A stretch of 64,000 bases of DNA from Perilla frutescens (GCA_026008535.1 BRKX01000011.1:20716001-20780000); one strand, 5' to 3'; shown: positions 10,992 through 23,161, counted from the stretch's first letter. Notes: generated by a model from the letters alone, not told the origin. Numbers and translations: made by a program.

Positions 10992-12118
10992 CTATTTAAT
11001 GTCGTGGGCATGACACAATCCCTGTTTAGACATAAATGGGCTCCCCAAGCCAGACCACTTTAGCATCCCGATCAGAATGCCATAGGTAAGGTTTGAGATG
11101 ATGGCCATTAACTTTGAATTGCCCTCCAGTTTTGAGATTTTTAAGCTCAACTGTCCCATTGGGGCATTCCGCATAGACTTCACATGGACCAACCCATTTG
11201 GCCCTCAGACTTCCTCCCATCAATTTGAACCTTGAATGGTACAAAAGCACTAGCTATCCCGGGAAGAATCTCTTTCTCCTGATTACTTGATCATGAAGCC
11301 TCTTCATCTTTTCTTTGCAAAGCACAACATTATCATAGGCTTCCATTTTCATTTCTTCCAGCTCTTAAATCTGAAATTTTCTGAAATGCCCGGCTGCATC
11401 CTTATCCATGTTCAGCTTTTGAAGTACCCATCGTGCCTTATGCTCAAGTTCTATTGGCATATGGCAACACTTTCTAAATAAAATCCGGTAAGGAGACATC
11501 CCAATTGGAGTCTTGAATACAGTCCGGTATGCCCACAAGGCATCATCCAGATGGGTACTCCAGTCCTTCCGACTTGGATTCACTACCTTCCCAAGGATGT
11601 CTTTAATTTCTCGATTCGAGACTTCAGCTTGGCCATTCCCTTGTGGATGATAAGATGTTGTAACTCTATGATTCACTCCGTATTTCTTTAATAGCCTCTC
11701 CATTATTTGGTTGCAAAAATGGGTCCCTTGATCATTGATGATGGACTTGGGTACACCAAACCGGCTAAAAATGTGGGATTTCAGAAATGTGACTACTACT
11801 CTTTCATCATTGGTAGGAGTAGCCTTAGCTTCTACCCATTTGGACACATAATCAACTGCCAGGATGATATGGTTCCCCTTAGAATTTGCAAGGGGTCCCA
11901 TGAAATCCATTCCCCAAACATTGAAAATTTCCATTAGCATGATAGGTGTCATGGGCATTTCATTTCTTCTTATGATGTTCCCGACTCTCTGGCATTGATC
12001 ACATCTTTTGCAAACATCATGGGCATCCTTGAAAATTGTGGGCCAAAAAAACCCACAGTCCAGAACTCTCCTCACTGTTCAGTTTGGTCTGAAATGACCT
12101 CCGCAAGTATAATTGTGA
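10992..12118 (-). pseudogene. Athila integrase, with C-terminal extension
   Basis: The HHCC zinc module is recognisable across a frame break and one stop (HCHNYTCGGH, then CKRCDQC). The catalytic core is open in 11365-12075, with the D,D,E residues in GMDFMGPL, IINDQGTHF and GQAEVSNREIK. The C-terminal part (10992-11250) contains YHSRFKLMGGSLRAKWVGP and ends GEPIYV. The two open blocks are in the same frame but a stop after KFQI and a damaged linker separate them. Confidence 0.87.
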
Positions 12119-12125
12119 CAATGCT

Positions 12126-12900
12126 TCAAAATTTCTCAATTTCATAATCTGGGATACATCTTTTTATGATTTGATCATCACATCTCCTCCATAGAATAGG
12201 GCTATCCCAGGCATAGAACTTGCTTTCATACTTTAGTTTATTCTTTTGGTACCTTGAGTATCCAACTAGCAGCTCTCCTGACTCCAAAAAGTTCACTATA
12301 TCTGCATACCAGGGCTCCAGTGTGCCCCGTGCTGAGTACAAATGCTCATCAGGAAAATGATCCGTAATGGGCATTTCATTGCCTTTTTCATTCAACACCC
12401 GGCTCAGATGATCAGCTACCAAGTTCTGTGCCCCACTCTTATCTTTTATCTCGATATCAAACTCTTGCAAGAGCAGGATCCATCTAATTAGTCTCAGCTT
12501 CGTCTCCTTCTTTGACATCAAGTGCCTCAGGGCACCGTGATTTGTGTAAACAATGCCTTTTGCTCCCAAGAGATAAGACCAAAACTTCTCAAATGCAAAC
12601 ACTACTGCCAATAGCTCCTTTTCAGTAGTGGTGTAATTACACTGTGCCCCATTCAGAGTTTTGGAGGCATAGTAAATTACATGGCTTTCTTTTCATCTCT
12701 TTTGACCCAGTACAGCGCCCACAGCGTAGCCACTGGCGTCACACATATTCTCAAAGGGCATTTCTCAATCTGGTAGTTGGATAACCGGTGTTGTGACCAG
12801 TTGCTTCTTCAGAAAATTGAATGCCTTCTTACACTCTTCATCAAATTCAAAGGGAACATCTTATTGTAATACGTGAGTAATAGGCTAGGCAATTTTCACA
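12126..12900 (-). pseudogene. Athila RNase H domain and linker
   Basis: The 161-codon frame 12126-12611 includes MAVVFAFEKFWSYLLGAKG, VYTNHGALRHLMSKKE and FDIEIKDKSGAQNLVADHLSR. VYTNHGAL stands where the family usually has VYTDHAAL, so a catalytic aspartate reads as asparagine. The N-terminal portion (12611-12900) is frameshifted. It is predicted inactive for removing RNA from the hybrid. Confidence 0.82.
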
Positions 12901-14062
12901 AAATCTTTTATAAACTCCTGTAAAATCCAGCGTGCCCCAGGAATCCTCTCACTTGTTTCACCGAAGTAGGATATGGTAATTTTTCAATTATGTACACTTT
13001 GGCTGTATCGACCTCAATGCCCCTCTCGGAAATTAAATGGCCCAGTACAATGCCCTCTTTGACTATAAAATGGTATTTTTTGTAGTTCAGTACTAGGTAT
13101 TTGTCTACACATCGCTGCAACACTTTCTCTAGATTATCCAAGCATCGATCAAAGTAGCTCCCATACACTGTGAAGTCATCCATGAATACCTCAATATAGT
13201 TCTCGAGCAAATAAAAAAATATGCTCATCATACATCGCTGAAACATGCCAGGAGCATTGCAGAGGCCAAAGAGCATTATGCGATAAGCAAATGTGCCAAA
13301 TGGGTATGTGAATGTTGTTTTCTCCTGGTCCTCTTGACTTACTGCAATCTGCATGTATCCTGAATATCCGTCCAGGAAACAAAAGAACTTGTTTCCTGCG
13401 AGTCTCTCCAGTATCTGGTCAATGAACGGAAGTAGGAAATGATCCTTCCGCGTGACCGTGTTCAGCTTCCAGTAGTCAATGCAAACTCTCCAGCCGGTTT
13501 GCAGTCTTGTGGGCACAAGCTCACCCTTTTCATTTTTCACAACTTGAATGTCCGACTTCTTGGGCACAACATGGATTGGACTGACCCATTTGCTATCTGA
13601 AATAGGGTATATAATGCCCTGGTCCAGTAACTTAATTATCTCTTTCAACACCACATCCTTCATCACTGGATTGAGCTTTCTTTGTGGATCACGAACGGGT
13701 TTTGCACCATCTTCTAACAAGATTTTGTGCACGCAAACCGCTGGGCTAATGCCTTTTATGTCTGCCAAAGTCCATCTAAGTGCCTCCTTGTACAGTCTCA
13801 ATAATCTTAAAAGGCGGTCCTCATCAGCTTTATTTAACCCCGCACTTATGATTACAGGAAGAGTCTCCTTATCTCCCAAGTAGGCATACTTTAAATGCCT
13901 CGGTAATGCCTTCAGTTCTAATATGGGCGTTTTGACAATAGAAGGCATCAGCTTATCATCATTTCTCCGAATGGGCACACCATAATCGACATAATAGTAT
14001 GACATTTCTTCCAATGAGTACATCATCATGATTCCTTCCTCAATGTCATCATCTTCATCCAG
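12900..14062 (-). pseudogene. Athila reverse transcriptase domain
   Basis: A 373-codon frame (12908-14029) carries most of the RT: PVRDPQRKLNPVMKDVV, WVSPIHVVPKK, WRVCIDYWKLN, the FCFLDGYSGYMQIAV block, the catalytic VFMDDFTVYG (the FMDD form of YxDD), and FLGHAGFYRSL at the start of the connection. It stops in the connection domain. The frame differs from the protease frame upstream and from the RNase H frame downstream, so at least two indels separate them. The catalytic aspartates are still present. This is the best preserved part of the element. Confidence 0.88.
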
Positions 14063-14159
14063 GGATCCTGGTCAGTTAGTCTATCCCATAATGCCCATTC
14101 CAATGGCTCTCTATTGCTCACCATGGATAGGGTAGATCGGCTTGGTGGATGGAAGGAAT

Positions 14160-14838
14160 TTACAAAATTGCAATTCTCTGTATCTGGGGGTGCTTTAATG
14201 CTTTAAATATGTTGAACATCACTGTCTCCCCATCAAACTCATACGTCAGTGTGCCCTTGTCCACATCAATCTTGGTCTGAGTTGTCTTCATGAAAGGTCT
14301 TCCCAGCAACAACACTGAAGATTTTGAAGTCACTGTGCCCATGTCAAGCACGTAAAAATCTGCTGGGAAGATAAGCTCGTCTACTTTGACCAATATATCT
14401 TCAATGAGGCCTTCTAGATATACATTCGACCGGTCAGCTAACTGAATGACCACATGGGTCTTCTTCAGAGGTCTAATTTTCAATTCTTTAAACACCGACA
14501 AGAGCATTACATTGATTGACAACTCTAAATCCAGCATGGCCTTCTTTACTTTCTTATCTCCTATGATACAAGGAATCATGAACATCCCTGGATCATCGCA
14601 CTTCTTAGGTAATTTTCTCTGTATCACAGTCAATACATTCTCTCCAACTAAGAATCTTATATCATCGTTGAATCGCACCTTTCTAGTGCAAAGCTCCTTC
14701 AGAAACCGGGCATACCGTGGCACTTGCTTGATTACCTCGATCAGTGGAATATTGATTTCCATTTTACTGAACACTTTTAGCATTTTCCTAGTTTCCTCTT
14801 CTCTTCTATTCTGTGCCAATCTCCCTGGAAAGGGAGGT
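14160..14838 (-). pseudogene. Athila aspartic protease, active-site glycine lost
   Basis: It is in the same frame as gag after one stop. It begins QNRREEETRKMLKVF and contains the retropepsin-like core. Where related elements have a D-L-G-A active-site motif, this copy reads MLDLELSINVM, so the glycine after the catalytic aspartate is replaced by glutamate. The flap region and the LLGRPFMKT motif are retained. The protein would have processed the gag-pol polyprotein; this copy is predicted inactive. Compare the protease at 62217, which keeps DLGA. Confidence 0.8.
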
Positions 14839-14840
14839 TT

Positions 14841-16442
14841 TCATTTTGCTGGAATGGGCACTTTAGCATACTGCTTCACTTCTGGAATGGGCACAGTATC
14901 TTCCTGTTCAGCTTCGTGTGCCTCGTTCTCTGTGGGAATTTTTTCTACTTCTTCTTCCAAGGGCACATCGTCCTTCTCTTTTACTGGCTTGACCATCTTC
15001 GGAAGCTCTTTTCCACTCCTTAGAGCCACTACATTCACCTGCTCTCTCGGGTTTTCAACCTGGGAAGACAACTTCCTATTTTTCTCTTCCATCTTGTGCA
15101 TGGCTTGAGCCAACTGATTGATTTGCTTGGTCATGTGCGAGAGACCAGCTCGAGTCTCTTGCTTAAATTTTTCATTTTTCTCAGCCATGGTAAACACCAG
15201 ATCCTCCAGCCTTTGCTTCATTTTCTCTTCTGGTGGCGGTAATGGGCGTGCAGGATGCCCATCCTCTGGCCGTCTCCATCTAAAATTTTTATGGTCACTC
15301 CAACCAGGGTTACAAGTCTGGGAATGTGGATAATATCTTCTGGAATGCCTATTCTTGCCACCTACAACGTTCACTTCTTCCACTTCGTCTTGTAGAGTAG
15401 GGCATCCATCAGTGAAATAAGATACACTTTTGCATACTCCACAGGGTCTGGGCTTCTTTTCTATGCTCACACCGGACAAGATCTTTTCGATTTTGTCACA
15501 CAATTTATCAATCCTACTATTCTGGTCCGGTGCCCTCTCTGATTCGCTTACAACCCAAATGCCCTCTCTACCAAAATCTCGGTTATCTTCAGTCATTTCA
15601 GTGAGAATTCTGAATGCTTCAACAAGTTGTTTATTCAAAATTGATCCTCCACATGAGGTATTCACGATCGTCATCTCATGTGGTCTCAATCCTCTAATAA
15701 AATACTGAATCAAGTCGTGTTCAGTAATCTGGTGCTGTGGGCATTTCGCCAGCATCGCCTGAAATCTTCCTCAGTAGTCATAGAAACTTTTGTTAGTTCC
15801 CATATTCAAGCTCCCTATCCTTTTTCTCATTTCTTGCACTCTGGATGCTGGAAAATATTTCTCCAAAAACTTCTGTTGAAGTTGTCTCCATGTGGTCACA
15901 GCACCAGTCGGTAGTATATACAGCTAGTCCCGTGCCCCATCCTGAAGAGTGAAAGGAAATGAGACCAACCACACATACTCCTCTCATCCATGGTCGGATG
16001 GTTGAGTTTGGCAAACCATCTCAAAATCTTGCAAGTGACTTTGTGGATCCTCTCCGGGCATTCCGTGGAACTTCGGCAAGATTTGGATAAAGTTTGCATG
16101 AATATCCCAATTCTGAGTCACAGCTGGGAGTGTAATGCCCATCGGGCGCAGATTCATGTTGGTCGGGAAGACCAACTGCCTAAGAGTCATGTTATCATCC
16201 GCATCTCCATTTGCAGCATTTCTATTTACGACAGCCATGTTGATGTTGTAGCCGTTCTCAAATTGTCATTCCTCCTCTTACCCTTCGTCTCCTTGATCTT
16301 CTTGATCTTCCGGTGGTGGTATGGGCTCACGAAGTCTGCATGCGGCTTGGCGTGCCCTCTTCGCTGCTGTCCTATTTTTCCTCGAAGTCTTCTCTATCTC
16401 CGGATCGTACAATAGAGTCTCCTCTGAAGAGCCCTTAGGCAT
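14841..16442 (-). pseudogene. Athila gag pseudogene
   Basis: One reading frame runs from ATG at 16442 (MPKGSSEETLLYDPEIEK) to a TGA near 14840 but has several internal stops. Two lie in the linker near 16,270 and others interrupt the gag core (after QTQPSDHG, in GARD-stop-LYILPTGAV, and in YDY-stop-GRF). The core shows the retrotransposon gag signature ending LIQYFIRGLRPHEMTIV. It is followed by the CGVCKSVSYFTDGCPTLQ knuckle-like motif and VNVVALRSGKELP, typical of Athila gag-pol. Several stops replace tryptophan codons (TGG to TGA or TAG), again fitting methylcytosine decay. The role would have been the capsid of virus-like particles. Confidence 0.85.
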
Positions 16443-16490
16443 CAACTTCCAGGCTCACCAGTGTGGAAAGTAAAATCAATAGAAACCAGC

Positions 16491-16508
16491 TCCTTGACAA
16501 CGGCGTCA
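16491..16508 (-). other. Athila primer-binding site, tRNA-Asp type, mutated
   Basis: Read on the minus strand, 4 bases after the 5' LTR, the sequence is TGACGCCGTTGTCAAGGA. It matches the tRNA-Asp-complementary site TGGCGCCGTTGCCGGGGA at 14 of 18 positions. All four differences are G-to-A or C-to-T, the signature of deaminated methylcytosines. An intact version of the same site is at 60316 in another element of this window. Confidence 0.75.
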
Positions 16509-16512
16509 ATTT

Positions 16513-18075
16513 TGACACGTGGTCGTTTCGCGCTCAAAAATAATTTATAACTCCTGTGCCCATAGCGAGCATAGCCAACTAATGAGTACGGGTCGATCCC
16601 ACAGAGAGCTGTTGTGATTCTACCTTCAAGTAACCAATCATAAAAAAGGGGTTTGGTTTTGTTGTCACAACTGGAAATTAAATCTACAAAATAAAGTAAA
16701 GAAGATATCAAATAACAATGGTTCTGGCATTTGAACTTGAAATTGGTTTAAATATATATCAACTCTATCATGGGTACACCGATTTTCATACATGATAAAT
16801 CACCTAGTTATGGAGACCGGATTCCTCTCTGCGTCTCCTCATCATCCTTTCATTATAGACTTAAAAGCGATTCCTCGTCAAATAAATCCCTAATCAGTCA
16901 CCCACCCCCCGGTTCCCCAAAGAGCTGTAAGTAAACAGACAGCAGTGTGCACTAGACGAACCCAGTGTTGTGTTTACCGATTCCTCGTGAGCCCACAACA
17001 ACCCATTGATTTTCTTATTACTATATGAACCAACACACAGTCACGATTCGCCAATTCAATTAATAGTGGTGTGCCCTCTTTATCTAACAAGTGATCAGCC
17101 ATATTGGGCATTTCAGACACACACTCATGTGGAACAAGGCACAAGAATCAACAGAAACCTATCATGCATTACTATACCCATTTTGGCCTCACGAGTCCAG
17201 ATTTATATTCAAACCATTTTTATTGTTCAAACACTAGAATAAAGTATCTATCCAAGCATGCTAGACATAATTAAAATAGTAGAAATGAAAAACATAAATA
17301 TAAAGAAAACTTACTGAATTAATTCACAAAAATACTCAACATAAACGTTGAGTTTAAAAGCATAATCCTAAATCCCAAAAGCTTAAGGTCGATAGATTGT
17401 TTTTGGATGCCTAAGCAGCGTACGAAAAAGTGAATGTAGAAAAATAGAATTGTAGCAGTGTTTCTGACTATCCAAAGCTTGTGTTTCCAGAAAATAAAGT
17501 AGTTTAAATAGTTACATTTCCGAATTAGAGTTCCCCCAACAAACTGGGGTCTACACTGGATTTCCAGAACTGGCGTGCCCTCCTGATCTGTCTGGATAAG
17601 CTTAAGTTGACCAAATCCCTATTTTTTAGGGATTGAGCTTATCTCTTCATTGCAACGCCTCTAAGAGTCCAGTTTATCACCAACTCTTCTTCAGATAATG
17701 CAGCTATCCTTCTCGTCTCTCTCTTCCAACTGAATTCTGGGTTTTTCGTGAATGCCCAATTCCAGCCTGTTGCTGTTGTCGAGTCTGCACGAGCAAAGTG
17801 GGCACAACATCATCTGGTCAGCTCCATCCATATCTGATATGCTCATTCTGCCTCCCGAATGTAGGATGGATGCTGAAGAAGTTCCCCGTGCCTCTGAATG
17901 AATATTTAGCTTTGATTTTGCTTGAATAACTGGACATAAAATGCCCCTTTCGCCAAACTCGCCCTCCCCAATACCCTATGATCTCATCCTGATTTTTTTT
18001 TACTCAAAACACACTAAAAAAGACATTTATAACAAACAAAAGGCCTATAAAAACACGAAATAAATGGACTTATCA
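16513..18075 (-). repeat. Athila 5' LTR (1563 bp)
   Basis: On the plus strand it starts TGACACGTGGTCG and ends ACTTATCA. It matches the left LTR except for two indels: it keeps about 75 bp near 17,570-17,660 that the left copy lacks, and it lacks a 215-220 bp insert found in the left copy. Confidence 0.93.
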
Positions 18076-18091
18076 GCTACTACAAACGTTG

Positions 18092-19735
18092 TATATAAAT
18101 AAGTATGGTATAATTTATAATATAATATTTTGATTGTAATAGTTCTTAATTATTTATGAAATTATTTGAAATATATTATATATACATATATAAATATTTT
18201 TTTGTAATTTAAAATGTATTATATTATAATATAACATGTACATATATATTGTATACGTATGTATGTGTGTGTATTTATCCAAGTAATTATTTTTTTTAAT
18301 TATATTGCCAACTTAACTTTTTTTAGATTCATAATAATAATTGTCTGACATAAAAAAAAGATAACTGAATAAATAAAAAATGGTGTTGACTTATTAACTA
18401 AAATATTATCTATAAAATGTGAATATGTAACACTTACATTAAATATGTAATAATTGAATTTTGGACAATGAATAATTCTATACATCACACAGGCAGAAAT
18501 CTAATTAATAAATAATACACATTTTATATTTTATATTAACAATTCTCCACTGAGCAAGTTAGCCAATAATTTTCACAATACATAAATCTTTTATATTAAT
18601 CCTCTTCAAAACAATCTTCTATATTAAGGAAAAATGTGCAAATAACGCCCCCTTCAAACGTTTTTCTCAAGGAGCAGATTACCCCCTAACATTTTTTGGA
18701 CCAAATAAGTACAAAAGAATATTTTTATGGGGCAAATCAACCCTTCATTCATGGTGTGAGCAAACATAGATCCACTTTACACTTTTTATTTTATTTATTT
18801 ATTTATTTTCTGGTCCATTTTGAATGGGATTTATGTTGCCAACACATAAAACCATCATACTTAAAAAAACATGCAAATGTATTTATGATGACAAGAAACA
18901 AACCTCTTAATCAAAATTTAAAGTTAATAAAACAAGCTATTCATGAGAGAAAACATAAAGGTTAAGCACTAACTATTTAGATGCAATATGATTTTAATAA
19001 AAATACAAACCACATCTACCACTCTTAAAACATACTCACACGCACAACACACTAATAATAGCTCCTGAGTAACCAAAAAGATTGCACAAATATTCATCAA
19101 TCTTGATATAAATCAAGAGTCAAAAACAAAAAATAATGGATGTTCAATCTTTCTAATTAGGTTGCGAAAATTTGGTCCCACAAATAAAGAGTCAAAAACA
19201 AAATAAGTCAAAAGGTGGTCCATCAATAATGAACGATCATTCTTCCTAATTAGTTTTTCATAAACAAAACAAGCCAGAATGTAGTGCATCAGCAAAGGTA
19301 GTTAACTAATTAGATTTTTTCTAATTTCTCTCTGTTCCAATAGCTGCCTTGTGGCCATAGTCGGTCTTACTTTCCATTGTAAGCCTGGGGGTTTGAAAGG
19401 CAATTGATTTGACATTTTCACTTCTAAGCCCTCTCCATTAAAAATGACACTTCTAAAAATACTTGGGGCCGCAGTTTCGTTTTGCTTTATTATTATTTAT
19501 TTCTCTCTCATTTGGGATAGGAAATATGACAACAAGATCACTAGACTGTGGAATTAGTTGATCACCCATCATTATGACCTTTTCAGATGATAATCCTGGC
19601 TTCAATGAGACTATTCACAATAATGTAAAACCACAAATATTAAGTAAAACACTAATATTGAAAAAGTCATACTCACATTGATAGTAGTTCTGCCATTATT
19701 TAAATTAACATGACATCCAACTCTGACCAACTTAG
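18092..19735. other. AT-rich intergenic DNA with one isolated TIR-like motif
   Basis: There is no supported gene. A segment at 18,640-18,705 (AATAACGCCCCCTTCAAACG, then GATTACCCCCTAAC) resembles the ends of plant Mutator-like elements, but I found no matching inverted end to its right. Short tandem TATA-rich tracts occur at 18,170-18,260. Confidence 0.35.
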
Positions 19736-20437
19736 TTTGCTTTGATTTCTTCCATTGTCTTCGACATTTAATTTTTTTAGGCTTGATTGTTGTGGTTGTA
19801 GTTTTGAAACTTATTAGGGTCTAACAAAAATGGTACAACATAGAATAAATTAGATATTAGAAAATAAAAGGAGTTTATAAGAGAACAAATTGAATATTAG
19901 ACGATCACTTGTAAGTTACCCTTGTTCGAACACCTGACTTTGTTATGACCCGAAGATTTGCAACAACTACATTCTTGTAATTGACCTTTCTTGGAGAGTT
20001 TTGATCCTGATGAGGCCGGTTCATTGAAGGCTTTAATTCTTTTCTTCATACGCCTTTTTGGCATCCTCTCAAGTGGTGGAGGTTTAATTGGTGCAAATTT
20101 ATCAATCTTCATGAACTTTGTACTAGGAACATATAATATTGGATATTGGTACGCCTTCCGGTAAGTGGATTTGTGGTACCACTTACTCATGAATGACAGA
20201 GAATCTAGTTTGGAATAATATATAGCACAGATTGCATGCATACATAGTATTCCAGTTAGTTCTCATCCTCTACAAGTGCATGCCATTTTATCCAATAACA
20301 ATGTACGATTATCTTTACATTCTCTTATTTCATTCCCTGATGCACCATTGAAAATAACCTTATACCTAGTAGCAACATTTCTTTTGTCATGAAACATCAT
20401 CATTACACCATTTAAAAAATACCTAGTGTTCCCTTAG
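19735..20437 (-). pseudogene. MULE (Mutator-like) transposase C-terminus
   Basis: The frame entering at 20437 reads VMMMFHDKRNVATRYKV, RECKDNRTLLLDKMACTCRG-stop-ELTGILCMHAICAIY. This is the SWIM zinc finger (CxC then CxH) of MuDR-family transposases with one TGA where a tryptophan is expected. It continues open from 20241 to 19897 with the PPPLERMPKRRMKKR basic tract and a CCKSSGHNKVRC zinc knuckle. Further left a different frame reads KIKCRRQWKKSKQTKLVRVG, probably the tail after a small intron or frameshift. The DDE domain is missing. Confidence 0.75.
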
Positions 20438-20589
20438 GAGTTTGATTTTCTCTTATTCCTTGTATTATTTCTTTAGTTAATCAGGATTATTGTAGTTTTA
20501 GTTTTTGTCATTTTATGTAGAGGGGTATTTTTTTCCCGTTTGATTTTTCATTTTCTGGGTTTTTCAAATAGGTTTTAATGAGGCTCCGG

Positions 20590-22430
20590 TCCCTCGAGTT
20601 GTCATCCTGTGATATCCGGAATTTTTAGAATTGGGTCTTCTCTCTTTTTTTCTTTATTTATACAGCTCATTCGAGATTGAAATACCTTTCCAACAATGTA
20701 TGACTCATAATCTAATTTCATCACAATCAAAGTCAGTGATTTTTTCAATTTAGTACAATATTCGTGACCCATTTTTGGGCACTCGCATATCTTTTCCATG
20801 TTGGAAATTTCCCACTGTGCTCATCATTTACCCTAGGGTATGACTATCATTCTCGTTAATGATGAATTACAATAAAATAAGATATTTTGACTCATACGAT
20901 CCTACAATGATATCATATGGTTAAATTCAATGATTTTGGACAAAAAATCGAGAGAAAATTGATAATACCATCGTGGGTGGTAGCCGAGCGTGATTTGAAA
21001 TTTCTGGCAATCGTCACTAAAACGGCCATAACTTTCTCCACGGTTAATATTTTTTGGAAATTCTTTTTTTTTTTGCTGAGAACTAGAGTCGAATATATTT
21101 CCAACAAGGTATTACTCATAATCTAATTCCATCCCAATCAAAGTCGGTGATATTTTTAATTTGGTACAATGTTCGTGACCGGACACTCATTCGTAAAACA
21201 ACTATAACCTTTTCCATGAATATAATTTTGTTGAAATTATTTTTAGTTGAATCATATACTCAATAACTTTAAAACCATATATGAATCATTATCTAATTCC
21301 TTCTCAATCAAATCCATTGATTTTTTCAATTTCGGATCACATTCGCAACTCATTTTTCGGGCAATCGTCTGTAAAATAATGATAACTTTCAACACGGATA
21401 ATATTTACTCAAAATTCTTTTTTAGTTGAAATATAGACTTAAATATATTTCCAAACATGTATGGATCATGACTTAGTTGTTTGATAATCGAATTGATTTT
21501 ATTTTTCTCATTCGGACAAAATTCATTACCTATTGTTTGAGATAAAAATGTGTTTTCACTCTCGTTCCTAATTCTCGCGTGCATTTGCTTCACTCTCCTA
21601 TTTTTTGTCATCAAAATATGTTATTGTTCGAATATTATAGGTTTTTCAGGGCATAACATATACTTTTAAGTTTTATCACATGCATATCTTTTTCGTATTG
21701 GAAATTTCACACCGTTCTCATCATTTATACTAGGGTATTAGTTTCATTCTCTTTAATGATGAATTGCAATAAAATAAGATATTTTGACTCATACAAGCCT
21801 ACACTGATATCCTATAGTTATTCAATGATTTTGGGTAAAAAATCGAGAGAAAATTGACAATACCGCTCGTGGACGGGTAGGCAAGCATGATTTGAAATTT
21901 TCTGGCAATCGTCACTAAAAAGACCATAACTTTCTCCATGGTTAATATTTTTTGGAAATTCTTTTTTTTGCTGAAAACTAGACTCGAATAGATTTCCAAC
22001 AAGGTATTACTTATAATCTAATTCCATCCCAATCAAAGTCGGTGATATTTTCAATTTGGTACAATGTTCGTGACCCGTTTTTCGAGCACTCGTTCGTAAA
22101 ACAACCATAATCTTTTCCATTAATATAATTTTGTTAAAATTCTTTTTTAGTTGAATCATATAATCAAATACCTTTCAAACCATATATGGATCATCATATA
22201 ATTCCTTCCCAATCAAATCCATTGAATTTTTAAAATTGTGATCACATTTGCTACTCTTTTTCGGCCAATCGTCCGTTAAATTGCAATAACTTTATTCACG
22301 GATAATAAATATATTTACTTGAAATTCTTTTTGTTGTTGAAACCTAGGCTTAATTACCTTTTTAACCATGTATGGAGAGTATCATCGAGTTATTTCACAA
22401 TTAAATTGATTTTATTTTTCTAATTCGGAC
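20590..22430. repeat. Higher-order tandem repeat, monomer about 170-190 bp, period about 900 bp
   Basis: A landmark ending CCAATCAAAGTC or a close variant recurs at about 20721, 21132, 21302, 21480, 22027, 22207 and 22395. Within a block the spacing is 170-190 bp. Equivalent copies between blocks are 895-915 bp apart. The large blocks (from CGCATATCTTTT at about 20785 and 21682) remain highly similar, including CAATGATTTTGG and GGCAATCGTCACTAAAA. Open frames across it are repeat shadows. It looks satellite-like; no known family is recognised. Confidence 0.7.
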
Positions 22431-23160
22431 TATGTTTACGCTCTTATACCATCAAGAATGGATTGATAATTCGAAAGTCGTGTTTGTGTTTAATAAAATC
22501 ACGCTCAAATTGCCCGAATTTTTACTATGGACGGTATTAGAGCATGATCCACATTGCCGAAAAGAATTTGGGCATGAATAAAATAATTTTATGAAAGGTA
22601 TTTTGGTGATCCTTATATCTTCAAATGATTAGTTACTTTTCACATTTATTATTTGTTAGAAAAGACTTACAAAAGTCTTATAAAAACCTTATAATATAAG
22701 GGCCACATATGATTGCACTGAAATATGCAAAAATAAGAATATTTAAGGTAAAGTAGATATTTCTTGAATGCGTAAAAAGATGAGTAATATAGATTTTAAT
22801 TAACAAAAGTGGGTATTTTAATTTTTCCCCCACCCATAAAATGACCAAAAAAATTGATTGTAAAATTATCTTTGGATGAATTCTTCTAACTTCAAAAAGT
22901 GGGACACGTGTCGAGAGATTTGGTAGGATGGGCAATCCTCATCCACAATAAAATTGTGTATAACTTTTGTACCGATTTTTTGGTTGCAATCATGACGTAA
23001 GTAACATTGAACTAAATGAGTGTGAATTCAAACATCAAAAGATATGAAGAAAGTCGATCAATATGCTGCATGAACAGTAGTAGAAGCCATAGATGAATGG
23101 CCTGAGTGGACTGCACAAACTATATGGAACTAAACCAAACCTCGCCAAGGGTTCAAACAC
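22430..23160. other. Intergenic DNA and 3' UTR of the MAP65 gene
   Basis: No gene is seen from 22,430 to about 22,950. The stretch just left of the MAP65 stop codon (about 22,950-23,161) is probably its 3' UTR by position; no unambiguous polyadenylation signal was chosen. Confidence 0.4.
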
Positions 23161-23161
23161 A

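Larger units (their letters stand above)
5755..18075 (-). mobile_element. Complete degenerate Athila-type Ty3/gypsy retrotransposon, 12.3 kb
   Basis: Two direct LTRs (5755-7457 and 16513-18075) start TG and end CA and are flanked by GCTA (5751-5754 and 18076-18079). In minus orientation the order is 5' LTR, tRNA-Asp-type primer site, gag, protease, RT, RNase H, integrase, env-like ORF, polypurine tract and 3' LTR. The extra ORF after pol, the long LTRs and the protein motifs point to the Athila lineage. All ORFs are broken. The LTR copies differ by about 5% over their first 145 bases (by eye, mostly transitions), so insertion was not recent. Confidence 0.93.

Noticed and set aside
14446..15108. 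Plus-strand 220-codon ORF opposite protease and gag
   Set aside because: Antisense shadow of the gag/protease pseudogene; no motif of its own.
16014..16415. Plus-strand 141-codon ORF opposite gag
   Set aside because: Shadow of the minus-strand gag frame, which carries the recognisable gag motifs.
18640..20437. Complete MULE from the TIR-like motif at 18,640 to the transposase remnant
   Set aside because: No inverted partner of the motif and no target duplication were found to the right.
20602..22002. Several 60-70 codon ORFs on the minus strand
   Set aside because: The same peptide (EKVMxxLVTIAR) recurs because the DNA is a tandem repeat; not genes.
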